Shown here piece by piece: positions 17,373-24,575 of a stretch of 64,000 nucleotides of DNA (position 1 is the stretch's first letter; every line of letters begins with the position of its first letter). This DNA comes from Opitutaceae bacterium. GTDB lineage: Bacteria; Verrucomicrobiota; Verrucomicrobiia; Opitutales; Opitutaceae. The notes under the pieces were generated by a model. It searched no databases. It saw only the letters and a list, made by a program, of their open reading frames with translations, and was not told the DNA's origin. The stretch spans positions 1 to 64,000 of the forward strand of contig JAUYAK010000119.1 of the NCBI GenBank assembly GCA_030693515.1. The letters run 5' to 3'. Both the position numbers and the translations under genes were made by a program.

Positions 17373-18501
17373 CCGCGGCCTCCGCGGTTAACTCCGCGAG
17401 CACGAGCGGATCCGTTTCGGTCGCGGCGGCGGCGGCGAGCGCAGGGCCGCCGCCGAGGCGAAACACCGCCCACACCGCGTGGGCGCGCACGAGCGGCGCG
17501 GCGTGCGCCGTAGCGAGCGCGGTGAGCTGCGGGAGCAGCGAGGCGTCGCCGCTGTTGCCGGCGACGATGCAGGCGTTGCGCAGCAGGCCGGTGAGCTTGA
17601 GGCGCTTCATCGGCGTGCGGCGAAAGACCTCGGCAAACCGCTCCGGCGTGAGCGCGAGGATTTCCTCCAGCGCCAGCTCCGCGAGATCGTGGCGCGCGGC
17701 GAGGAGGAGCCGCCGGCCCTCACGGGCGAAACGGTTCCACGGGCAGACTTCGAGGCACACGTCGCATCCATAGATGCGGTGGCCGATGCCGGCGCGCAGC
17801 TCGCGCGGGATCACGCCCTTGTTCTCGATCGTCTGGTAGGAGATGCAGCGGCGGGCATCGACGACGCCGGGCGCGGGAAACGCTCCCGTCGGGCACGCAT
17901 CCAGGCAGCGCGTGCAACGGCCGCAGAGCGTGCCGATATCGCGCGCGTGAAAATCGTTCTTCACCGGCGCGTCGGGCGCGAATTCGAGGCGCGTGAGAAT
18001 CGCGGCGAGGAAGAGCCAGTTGCCGTGGCGGCGCGAGATGAGCATCGCATTTTTCCCGGTGAAACCGAGCCCCGCGCGCGCGGCCCACGAGCGTTCGAGC
18101 ACGGGGCCGGTGTCGACGTAGGCGCGGTAGTCGTCGCGCGTCGCGCCGTAGAGTTCGCCGAGGAGGCGGCCGGCCGCTTCAAGCGCAGGTGCGAGGGTGT
18201 CGTGGTAGTCTTCGTGCAGGGCGTAGCGCGCCCAGACCGGGCGGCCGGCGGGCGCGGTCTTTTCCGACCAGTAGTTCACGCCGAGCATCACGATGGATTT
18301 CGCCTCCGGCACCACGAGCCGCGGATTGAGGCGTTTCTCTGCCGTGCGCTCCATCCAGTGCATGTCGGCGTGATGGCCGGCGGCGAGCCACGCGCGGAGC
18401 GGGGCGGTCGGAGCCTCGTCGAGGCGCGCAAACCGCACGTCGTCGAAGCCCAGCGCCGTCAGGCGGCGGCGCAGTTCCTCCTGGCGTTCGTCCGCGCTCA
18501 C
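17365..18501 (-). CDS. queG: Epoxyqueuosine reductase
   Basis: Reduces epoxyqueuosine to queuosine in the wobble position of tRNAs, using cobalamin and two [4Fe-4S] clusters. The 378-residue length is normal. The cluster ligands are CGRCTRCLDACP (residues 193-204) and CDVCLEVCPW (246-255). The N-terminal region has LAAGHHADMHWMERTAEKRL and AKSIVMLGVNYW. The C-terminus is the HEAT-like extension of the longer QueG form. The start is GTG 18501, which overlaps the aroK stop as GTGA. The upstream open frame lies inside aroK. It converges with the thioesterase, overlapping it by 8 bp. Confidence 0.94.
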   Translation of the reverse strand: MSADERQEELRRRLTALGFDDVRFARLDEAPTAPLRAWLAAGHHADMHWMERTAEKRLNPRLVVPEAKSIVMLGVNYWSEKTAPAGRPVWARYALHEDYHDTLAPALEAAGRLLGELYGATRDDYRAYVDTGPVLERSWAARAGLGFTGKNAMLISRRHGNWLFLAAILTRLEFAPDAPVKNDFHARDIGTLCGRCTRCLDACPTGAFPAPGVVDARRCISYQTIENKGVIPRELRAGIGHRIYGCDVCLEVCPWNRFAREGRRLLLAARHDLAELALEEILALTPERFAEVFRRTPMKRLKLTGLLRNACIVAGNSGDASLLPQLTALATAHAAPLVRAHAVWAVFRLGGGPALAAAAATETDPLVLAELTAEAAAT

Positions 18502-19043
18502 GGGTGCGCGCGCGCGAAATCCGCGGCGTCGCGCCGCCACGCGCGCAGCACATGGGCCGCGATGTCGGTGAGCGGCCGGCCGTCGGTCAGGATGACCGTG
18601 CCCGACTGCTTGTAGATCGGCTCACGTGCGGCGTAGAGCGTGCGGACGCGTTCCTCGGGATTATCGACCTCGAGCAGCGGCCGGTTGCGCTGGCGCGCGG
18701 TGCGCGCGAGGATGGTGTCGAGCGAAGCGTGCAGGCAGACGACGACACCCTTCGATTTCAGGAGCTCCAGCATGCCGGGCTGCACCACGAGGCCGCCGCC
18801 GCAGGCCACGAGCGTGCGCTGCGCCGGGTGCCCGCCTTCGATGAATTCCCGCTCCATCGCGCGGAATGCCGGCTCGCCGTCCTGCGCGAAGATTTCCGGG
18901 ATCGTCTTCCCCTGCTGCCGCTCGATCTCGTGGTCGCTGTCGAGGGCGTGGAAGCCGGTCCGATGCGCGACGGCACGGCCCACGGTGGTCTTGCCGGTGC
19001 CCATGAAGCCGACGAGGTAGAGGTTGACGTCCGCTGGATTCAT
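18498..19043 (-). CDS. aroK: Shikimate kinase
   Basis: Phosphorylates shikimate in aromatic amino acid biosynthesis. It is 181 residues. It has the P-loop VGFMGTGKTTVGRAVA, the shikimate-binding DSDHEIE, the FRAMEREFIE segment, ACGGGLVV and the adenine-side RNRPLLEVDNPEERV. The stop overlaps the queG GTG start, so the two genes are coupled. The ATG at 19043 gives the classical short N-terminus MNPADVNLYLVG. Confidence 0.94.
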   Translation of the reverse strand: MNPADVNLYLVGFMGTGKTTVGRAVAHRTGFHALDSDHEIERQQGKTIPEIFAQDGEPAFRAMEREFIEGGHPAQRTLVACGGGLVVQPGMLELLKSKGVVVCLHASLDTILARTARQRNRPLLEVDNPEERVRTLYAAREPIYKQSGTVILTDGRPLTDIAAHVLRAWRRDAADFARAHP

Positions 19044-19100
19044 CGCGTGCGTTTCGAGCAGAAACGTGCGCGTCGCAAATTGCCAGACCCCAAAATCCCC

Positions 19101-20144
19101 ATGACGCGCGCCGCGAACTTCGCCTTTGCGAGCGACAACACCGCCGGCGTCTGCCCCGAGGCGCTCGCCGCGATCCGCGACGCCAATCCCGGCCGCGCGC
19201 CGAGCTATGGCGACGATGCCCACACGGCGGAGGCGAAGCGCCTGCTCGCGCAGATCTTCGAGGCGGAGTGCGAGGTGTTCTTCGTCTGCAATGGCACGGC
19301 GGCCAACGCGCTCGTGCTCGCCGCGCTCTGCCAGCGGCACCACGCCGTGCTCTGCCACGCGCTCGCGCACATCGAGACCGACGAGTGCGGCGCGCCGGAA
19401 TTCTTCACCGGCGGCGCCAAGCTCCTCCCGCTCGCGGGCGAGCACGCGAAGCTCTGTCCCGCTGATCTCGCTCCGGCGCTCGCCCGCGGGCATGGCGTGC
19501 ATTTCCCCAAGGCCCGCGCGCTCTCGCTCACGCAGGCGACGGAACTCGGCACACTCTACACGCCGGCGGAGCTGCGCGCGCTATCGGACTTCGCGCACGC
19601 GCGCGGACTCGCGGTGCACGTGGATGGCGCGCGTTTCGCCAACGCTGCCGCGGCGCTCGCCCCGCGCGGCGTGGCGCCGGCCGACCTCACGTGGCGGGCG
19701 GGCGTCGATGTGCTGTGCCTGGGCGGGACGAAGAACGGCCTGCTCGGCACCGAGGCCGTCGTCTTCTTCAACCGCACGCTCGCGGCTGAGTTCGACTACC
19801 GCGTGAAGCAGGCCGGGCAGCTCGCCTCGAAGCTGCGCTTCGCCGCCGCGCAGTGGGTTGCGGTGCTGCGCGACGGCGCGTGGCTGCGGCACGCGGCGCA
19901 CGCCAACGGACAGGCGCAAAAATTATCCGCGGGCCTGCGCGAGCTGGGCTTTGCGCTCGTGACGCCCACGGAGGCCAACGGCGTGTTCGTCGAGCTGCCG
20001 CCGCGTGTCGTGGCGGCGCTCGAGGCGCGCGGCTGGCATTTCTACCAATTCGTCGGCGAGCACGGCTATCGCTTCATGTGCGCCTGGGACACGTCGGACG
20101 CGGACATCGCGGCGCTGCTCGCGGATGTGCGGGCGGTGCAGTAG
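19101..20144 (+). CDS. Threonine aldolase family PLP enzyme
   Basis: PLP-dependent lyase of 347 residues that cleaves L-threonine or L-allo-threonine to glycine and acetaldehyde. It shows FASDNTAGVCPEALAAI, SYGDDAHTAEAKRLLAQIF, VHVDGARFANAAAAL and the PLP lysine in VLCLGGTKNGLLG. This is the low-specificity bacterial type, also close to beta-eliminating lyases. The ATG at 19101 is chosen because similarity begins at once; the frame is open further upstream only as antisense to aroK. The TAG stop lies inside a palindromic repeat (GTAGGGCCTCAG). Confidence 0.9.
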   Translation: MTRAANFAFASDNTAGVCPEALAAIRDANPGRAPSYGDDAHTAEAKRLLAQIFEAECEVFFVCNGTAANALVLAALCQRHHAVLCHALAHIETDECGAPEFFTGGAKLLPLAGEHAKLCPADLAPALARGHGVHFPKARALSLTQATELGTLYTPAELRALSDFAHARGLAVHVDGARFANAAAALAPRGVAPADLTWRAGVDVLCLGGTKNGLLGTEAVVFFNRTLAAEFDYRVKQAGQLASKLRFAAAQWVAVLRDGAWLRHAAHANGQAQKLSAGLRELGFALVTPTEANGVFVELPPRVVAALEARGWHFYQFVGEHGYRFMCAWDTSDADIAALLADVRAVQ

Positions 20145-20195
20145 GGCCTCAGCTCGCTGAGGCCGTTGAGGGGAAGGCCTGAGCAAGCTCAGGCC
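20145..20195. repeat. Two GGCCT-type palindromes after the threonine aldolase
   Basis: GGCCTCAG-CTCG-CTGAGGCC at 20145-20164 and GGCCTGAGC-AA-GCTCAGGCC at 20176-20195. The second is nearly identical to the palindrome at 24526-24545. The preceding GTAG supplies the stop codon of the threonine aldolase gene. Confidence 0.75.
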
Positions 20196-20218
20196 CTGCT
20201 ATGATACGGGATTTTCCC

Positions 20219-21262
20219 TCACGCGCGCGCCAGCGCCCGCGGCTTCAGCAGTCCCTCGCGCACCATCAGCTCGGCGTTCTGAATCGCATTGAGCGCGGCG
20301 CCTTTCCAGAGGTTGTCGCCGCTCACCCAGAGCGCGAGGCCGTTGTCGAGCGCGGTGTCGAGGCGGATGCGGCCGACGCCGCACTTCACCTTCTTGCTGA
20401 AATCGAGCGGCGTGGGATAGCCCTGCTTCGCCGGATCATCGACCAGCTCCGCGCCGGCAAAGGCCGCGACCGCGGCCCGCGCGGCTTCGACGGAGACCGG
20501 GCGCTCGAACTCCGCGTTGATCGAGATGGAGTGGGCGCGCACGACCGGCACGCGGACCGTGGTGGCCGAGACCTTCAGGTTCGGAAGGCCCATGATCTTG
20601 CGGCTCTCGAGCATCATCTTGGTCTCCTCGCCCGTGTAGCCGTTGGGTCCGAAGGAATCGACCTGCGGGATCACGTTGAAGGCGATCTGGTAGGCATAGA
20701 CCTTCTTCGCGATCGGTTCGCCCTTGGCGTAGGACTGGATCTGATCCTCGAGCTCGCGCACGGCTTCGGCGCCGGTGCCGGAGACGGACTGGTAGGTGCT
20801 GGCGAAATAGCGCTTCAGGCCGAAGGCTTGGTGCAGCGGCCACAGCGCCATGAGCGTCACCGCCGTGGAGCAATTCGGGTTGGCAATGATGCCCTTGTGC
20901 TGGCGCAGACCCTCGGGATTGATCTCGGGGATGACGAGCGGGACCTCCGGGTCCATGCGGTAGTGCGAGCTTTTGTCGATCACGAGACAGCCATCCTTCA
21001 CCGCATCGGGCGCGAGGGCGCGTGTCGTGGCGCCGCCAGCGGCGAAGAACGCCACGTCCACGCCCGCAAACGCGCCGGGCTTGGCTTCCTCGACCGTGTA
21101 GGTGTGACCCGCGCAGGCGAGGACCTTGCCCGCCGACCGCGCCGAGGCGTAGAGCCGCAGCGAGGCCATCGGGAACTTGCGCTCGTGCAGGAGCCGGAGC
21201 AGTTCTTGACCCACGGCGCCCGTGGCGCCGACGATACCGACAATGATGGATGCGTTGTTCAC
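20219..21262 (-). CDS. asd: Aspartate-semialdehyde dehydrogenase
   Basis: Converts aspartyl phosphate to aspartate semialdehyde for lysine/diaminopimelate, threonine and methionine synthesis. About 347 residues. The NADP-binding N-terminus IIVGIVGATGAVGQELLRLL, the catalytic cysteine at about 131 in IANPNCSTAVTLMAL, the QSVSGTGAEAV loop and VRVPVVRAHSISI are all in place. The start is taken as GTG 21262 because GGGAG sits 8 nt upstream. An in-frame ATG at 21277 (MGDKLV) is possible, but it would overlap the start codon of the divergent L,D-transpeptidase gene and has no ribosome site. Confidence 0.93.
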   Translation of the reverse strand: MNNASIIVGIVGATGAVGQELLRLLHERKFPMASLRLYASARSAGKVLACAGHTYTVEEAKPGAFAGVDVAFFAAGGATTRALAPDAVKDGCLVIDKSSHYRMDPEVPLVIPEINPEGLRQHKGIIANPNCSTAVTLMALWPLHQAFGLKRYFASTYQSVSGTGAEAVRELEDQIQSYAKGEPIAKKVYAYQIAFNVIPQVDSFGPNGYTGEETKMMLESRKIMGLPNLKVSATTVRVPVVRAHSISINAEFERPVSVEAARAAVAAFAGAELVDDPAKQGYPTPLDFSKKVKCGVGRIRLDTALDNGLALWVSGDNLWKGAALNAIQNAELMVREGLLKPRALARA

Positions 21263-21270
21263 GAGTTTGT

Positions 21271-21275
21271 CTCCC
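21271..21275 (-). promoter_or_regulatory. Ribosome binding site deciding the asd start
   Basis: On the minus strand GGGAG is followed by ACAAACTC and then GTG at 21262, an 8-nt spacing. It supports the GTG over the ATG at 21277, of which these bases are almost the immediate continuation. Confidence 0.55.
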
Positions 21276-21806
21276 ATGGAGCAGGTTAACCAAGCCTGTG
21301 CGCGCCTCGGCATCAAGCCCGGAGAGCGTTTCCTCGCCGTGCGGATCAGCACAGCGACGATGCAGTTTTACCGGCGAGGTGAGCTGGTGCGCAGCTACGG
21401 CGTCTCCACGTCCAAGCGCCCGCCCTCCAACGTGAAAAATTCCCTCGGCACGCCGCGCGGCCTGCACGAGATCGCGGAGCGCATCGGGGCGGGGCAGCCG
21501 CCGGGCATCGTGTTCAAGAGCCGCGTGCCCACCGGCCGCGATTTCCACGAACATCTCGCGCGCCACCCGGACGCCGACGACAACCTTATCACAGGCCGCA
21601 TCCTCTGGCTCCGCGGCCTCGAGCCCGGGGTGAACCGGGGCGGGAACGTCGACACCTACGAGCGCTACGTTTACATCCACGGCACCAACCACGAGGACCG
21701 CATCGGCGAGCCGCTGAGCGCCGGCTGCGTGCTGATGCGCAACCTCGAGATCGTGCAGCTTTACGAGGAAGTCCGCGCCGGCGATCTCGTGTGGATCGCG
21801 GATTGA
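21276..21806 (+). CDS. L,D-transpeptidase (YkuD domain)
   Basis: Cell-wall enzyme that forms 3-3 peptidoglycan cross-links or anchors proteins. The 176-residue protein has the YkuD active site: YVYIHGTNHE (His135) and GEPLSAGCVLMRN (Cys151), plus SLGTPRGLHEIAERIGAG. It starts MEQVNQACAR with no signal peptide, so it is probably cytoplasmic or uses another export route unless the real start differs. It is divergent from asd with no intergenic space: the two 5' ends are 13 bp apart. Promoters must lie within the opposite genes. Confidence 0.87.
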   Translation: MEQVNQACARLGIKPGERFLAVRISTATMQFYRRGELVRSYGVSTSKRPPSNVKNSLGTPRGLHEIAERIGAGQPPGIVFKSRVPTGRDFHEHLARHPDADDNLITGRILWLRGLEPGVNRGGNVDTYERYVYIHGTNHEDRIGEPLSAGCVLMRNLEIVQLYEEVRAGDLVWIAD

Positions 21807-21872
21807 TGCCAGCGCGATTTACCGGGACTCGCGTTCTATTCTGACCAAACGCGCACGATGGACGGGGTTGGG

Positions 21873-21941
21873 GTAGGGCGGGTCTGTGACCCGCCCTTTC
21901 GCGCGATGAGTCTTCGAGGGCGGGTCACAGACCCGCCCTAC
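21873..21941. repeat. Inverted pair of GTAGGGCGGG palindromes
   Basis: AGGGCGGGT-CTGTG-ACCCGCCCT at 21875-21897 and its exact inverted copy with loop CACAG at 21917-21939, separated by 19 bp. GT precedes the first and AC follows the second, so the unit as a whole is a larger palindrome. It lies in the 225-bp gap between the L,D-transpeptidase and ThuA genes, in which I see nothing else. Confidence 0.85.
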
Positions 21942-22031
21942 TGCCGGCGGTCAGCGTCCCTTGATGACGCGAGACTCGATGTTACGCCACGGCTGGCTGG
22001 CGTGCGCTATTACCAGGGATGGGAAGCGGGC

Positions 22032-22901
22032 CTATTTACCCTGCGGGCCGTAGCCCTTGGCGGGCGTGCCGTTGGCGTTGAGCTTGCCCGCGGCCCAGAG
22101 GAGGCCGCGCGTCACGAGGTCGAGGTAGCGCGCATCGGCGACGGTTTCGTTGTTGTGGCCGATGGTGGTGCTGAAGACGCGGGTCTTTTTCGGGCCAAAC
22201 TCATTGGTCCAGACGACGACCGCTTCCGCTTCCTTTTTCGTGCCGTCCTTCGCCGTCGTGATCTGGCGGCCGGTGGCGAGCGCGCGGTGGCCGGGGTAGT
22301 TTTTCGGGTCCTGCACGTTGTTGTAGAGTTCCTCGTTGCCCGTCACCCAGACCGCCATGCCGCGCGTGATCGGGCCGGCGTCCTGGGCAAACGTGATCGT
22401 GATTGGCTCCTTGGGGCCGTGGGCGCTCGACTGGAGGCCGAGGTAGTCGAACCAGCTCGCGCCTTCGCTGCCGGGCTTGAGCGCCTGGCGAAAATCCTTC
22501 GAGACGCGGTAGCTGTGCATCGCGCAGTGGAGGTTCACGCCGGGGATGCCGTCGAGGTGCGGCTGGAGGACGTTGCGCAGCGCCGCGGGATCGTCGATCG
22601 CGGCGGCGCATTCGTCGTGGATGATCACGTCATAGCCCTTGCCGTAGTTCGCGACGGTGTGCAGCGGGAGCGGCGGCTTGGTGGTTTTGTCCGGCGTGTG
22701 CATGTGCTCGACGACGACATGCGCGCGCGCCTCGAGGCCGGCCTTGAGGAGGTCTTTCTGCGCGGCGTAGTCGTGGCAGCAGCCGCCGGTGACGAGCAGC
22801 ACGCGGAGGGGCTTGGAAACGACCGAAATCGGCACGCAGGAGGTGAGCACGAGCAGCGCGAGGATGGGCGCAAGCGCATGGCGGAGGCGAAGGGGGAGCA
22901 T
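22032..22901 (-). CDS. ThuA-domain lipoprotein
   Basis: A 289-residue protein with a lipoprotein signal (LALLVLTSCVPIS) and a ThuA-like class-I glutamine amidotransferase fold. Visible are LRVLLVTGGCCHDYAAQKDLL, YDVIIHDECAAA, VNLHCAMHSYR and AVVVWTNEFGPKKTRVFSTT followed by IGHNNET. In this fold the glutamine amidotransferase cysteine is usually lost. ThuA proteins are linked to trehalose and other 3-keto-sugar metabolism in Verrucomicrobiota and Planctomycetota. The exact reaction is not known. The next minus-strand gene upstream is a small secreted protein. Confidence 0.85.
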   Translation of the reverse strand: MLPLRLRHALAPILALLVLTSCVPISVVSKPLRVLLVTGGCCHDYAAQKDLLKAGLEARAHVVVEHMHTPDKTTKPPLPLHTVANYGKGYDVIIHDECAAAIDDPAALRNVLQPHLDGIPGVNLHCAMHSYRVSKDFRQALKPGSEGASWFDYLGLQSSAHGPKEPITITFAQDAGPITRGMAVWVTGNEELYNNVQDPKNYPGHRALATGRQITTAKDGTKKEAEAVVVWTNEFGPKKTRVFSTTIGHNNETVADARYLDLVTRGLLWAAGKLNANGTPAKGYGPQGK

Positions 22902-22945
22902 GATGGGTGGGTGCGGCTGGCAGGGTTGAGGGGGAAAGGACCTGG

Positions 22946-23035
22946 CATTCTGAGGGCAGCGAAGCGTCCAGCAGAAGCTTCGATGCTCTCCTTCGCTGGG
23001 AGTGTCCGAGTGGATTCTTCGCTACGCTCAGAATG
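22946..23035. repeat. Long imperfect inverted repeat
   Basis: Outer arms CATTCTGAG (22946-22954) and CTCAGAATG (23027-23035) extend inward through AGCGAAG/CTTCGCT and TCC/GGA to about 24 nt per arm. The interior is about 40 nt. The arms read CATTCTGAGG and CTACGCTCAGAATG, a motif often met between genes in environmental bacteria. No gene is present in this gap. Confidence 0.65.
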
Positions 23036-23064
23036 ACAATCAGGAGAATCTTTTTGATGCCTTC

Positions 23065-23676
23065 TCAGGGCTGCGTCGCGATGGTGAGGTCGGTCACGGG
23101 TTTGCCGGCGGCGTCGAGGAAGCGGACGCTGCCCTGCCAGTTGTTCTCCTCGTTGGCGACTTTCAGCACGAGCACGTTGACGCCTTTCTTGAGGGTGACG
23201 TTCTTCGCCGCGTCTTCCGCGTCCTTCTCGAGCGTGCGGGTGTCCATGAATTTCACGAGCTCCTTGCCGTTGAGCCAGACCTTGCCCTGGTCGTTGCTGT
23301 TCATGCGGAGGGTGAGGCCGGTCTTCTCGGCGGCGCAGACGACATACGCGACGGCCCAGCCGACGACCTGCTCGCCCTGCGAGGGATGCAGCTCCCGGAA
23401 ATCGATGTAGAACTGCTTGGTCGTGACCTTTTCCCAGGTGAGCTCCTTGCCGCCGGCCTGCTGGGTGCCGCCTTCCTTGGCGCCGGGCATGGCTTCGTTG
23501 GCAAACTGCTTTTTGTCGATGGCCTCCGCGCCGCCGCCTTCGCCGATGGAGAGTGGCGCGAGGATGAGCCAGTCGCGGATGAAGCCCTCGGCGTCGGGTT
23601 TGCCGTTTTGGGCAAAGGCCGGCAGCGCGAGCGCGGCGGCGAGGAGCGAGGCGGAGACACAGTGGCGGAGGTGCAT
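23065..23676 (-). CDS. Secreted protein with jelly-roll sugar-binding-like C-terminus
   Basis: A 203-residue protein with a clear Sec signal (LLAAALALPAFAQ). The first half contains RDWLILAPLSIGEGGGAEAI, a phrase seen in secreted Verrucomicrobiota and Planctomycetota proteins. The second half (TLRMNSNDQGKVWLNGKEL, LKKGVNVLVLKVANEENNW) looks like the galactose-binding-type jelly-roll found at the ends of glycoside hydrolases. No catalytic domain is present. It is on the same strand as the ThuA lipoprotein, so a joint role in sugar handling is possible. Function unknown. Confidence 0.7.
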   Translation of the reverse strand: MHLRHCVSASLLAAALALPAFAQNGKPDAEGFIRDWLILAPLSIGEGGGAEAIDKKQFANEAMPGAKEGGTQQAGGKELTWEKVTTKQFYIDFRELHPSQGEQVVGWAVAYVVCAAEKTGLTLRMNSNDQGKVWLNGKELVKFMDTRTLEKDAEDAAKNVTLKKGVNVLVLKVANEENNWQGSVRFLDAAGKPVTDLTIATQP

Positions 23677-23785
23677 GGGGGGAGGGGTTGCGCGGGAGTC
23701 AGGCGGGAGCGCGGCCCAAATTCAACTCCCGATGCGGCGCAGAAACCGGGTTGCCGCGCCGCGGCCGGCGGCCAGTGTCGCCGGC

Positions 23786-24457
23786 ATGAGCACCTGCCCC
23801 GCCCCTCGTCTTTCGTTTGCCGCCGCGCTGCGTGTCGTCGCTTTGCTGGCCGTGGTTGCCGCCGCAGCCTTGCCCGCGCGCGCCCAGCTCGGCGCCCGCA
23901 CCACGGGAGAGTGGCTGAAGACCCTCGATGCGCAGAACCGCGTCGCAAAGCTGAAGGTGGACGAAGCCGTGGCGCTGCTAAAACTCAAACCCACCGACGT
24001 GGTCGCCGACATCGGCGCGGGCTCGGGGGTCTTCACGTTGCCGCTGGCCAAGGCGGTCGCTGCCGGGCGCGTGTATGCCGTCGATATTGACCAGGGCCTC
24101 GTGGACCACATCGCGGCGAAGGCCAAGGAGGCCAAGGCCGACCACGTGCGGCCGGTGCTCGGCAAGTTCACGGACCCGAACCTGCCGGCGCGCGATGTGG
24201 ACGTGGCTTTCATCTACGACGTGCTGCACCACATCGAGGACCGCGCGGAGTATCTCAAGAATCTCGCGCCCTACCTCAAACCCGGCGGCCGCATCGCCGT
24301 GATCGATTTTTTCCCGGAGCTCGGGCCGCACAAAAGCGACCCCAAGCTGCAAATCACGCGCGAGCAGACAAAGGCGTGGATGGCCGCCGCCGGCCTCAAG
24401 GTCCTCGCCGAGCACAAGCTCTATGACGACAAGTGGTATGTCGTCTACGGGCGGTGA
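23786..24457 (+). CDS. Exported class I SAM-dependent methyltransferase
   Basis: A 223-residue protein with an N-terminal signal (AAALRVVALLAVVAAAALPA, then RAQ) followed by a complete Rossmann methyltransferase core. Motif I is VVADIGAGSGVFTLPLA. Next come the acidic end of strand 2 in VYAVDIDQ and DVAFIYDVLHHIEDR, then LKPGGRIAVIDFF. The enzyme type is methyltransferase family 11/25. The target is unknown. The signal peptide is odd because SAM is cytoplasmic. Either the leader is a membrane anchor facing inward or the true start is later, but no good later start is seen. Confidence 0.82.
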   Translation: MSTCPAPRLSFAAALRVVALLAVVAAAALPARAQLGARTTGEWLKTLDAQNRVAKLKVDEAVALLKLKPTDVVADIGAGSGVFTLPLAKAVAAGRVYAVDIDQGLVDHIAAKAKEAKADHVRPVLGKFTDPNLPARDVDVAFIYDVLHHIEDRAEYLKNLAPYLKPGGRIAVIDFFPELGPHKSDPKLQITREQTKAWMAAAGLKVLAEHKLYDDKWYVVYGR

Positions 24458-24481
24458 TTCGTAGCGGCTTTGCTTTTTGTA

Positions 24482-24545
24482 GGGCTCGACCTTGGTCGAT
24501 GCCCGGCTGGAGTTTCCCGCCTTAAGGCCTGAGCTAGCTCAGGCC
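24482..24545. repeat. Two palindromes between the methyltransferase and aldo/keto reductase genes
   Basis: A hairpin at 24482-24504 (GGGCTCGACC, loop TT, GGTCGATGCCC with one bulge, preceded by GTA) and a perfect 20-bp palindrome at 24526-24545 (GGCCTGAGC-TA-GCTCAGGCC). The second repeats the element at 20176-20195. Confidence 0.75.
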
Positions 24546-24575
24546 CTGCAGTTCAGAAGGGATGGGCCGTTGGTC

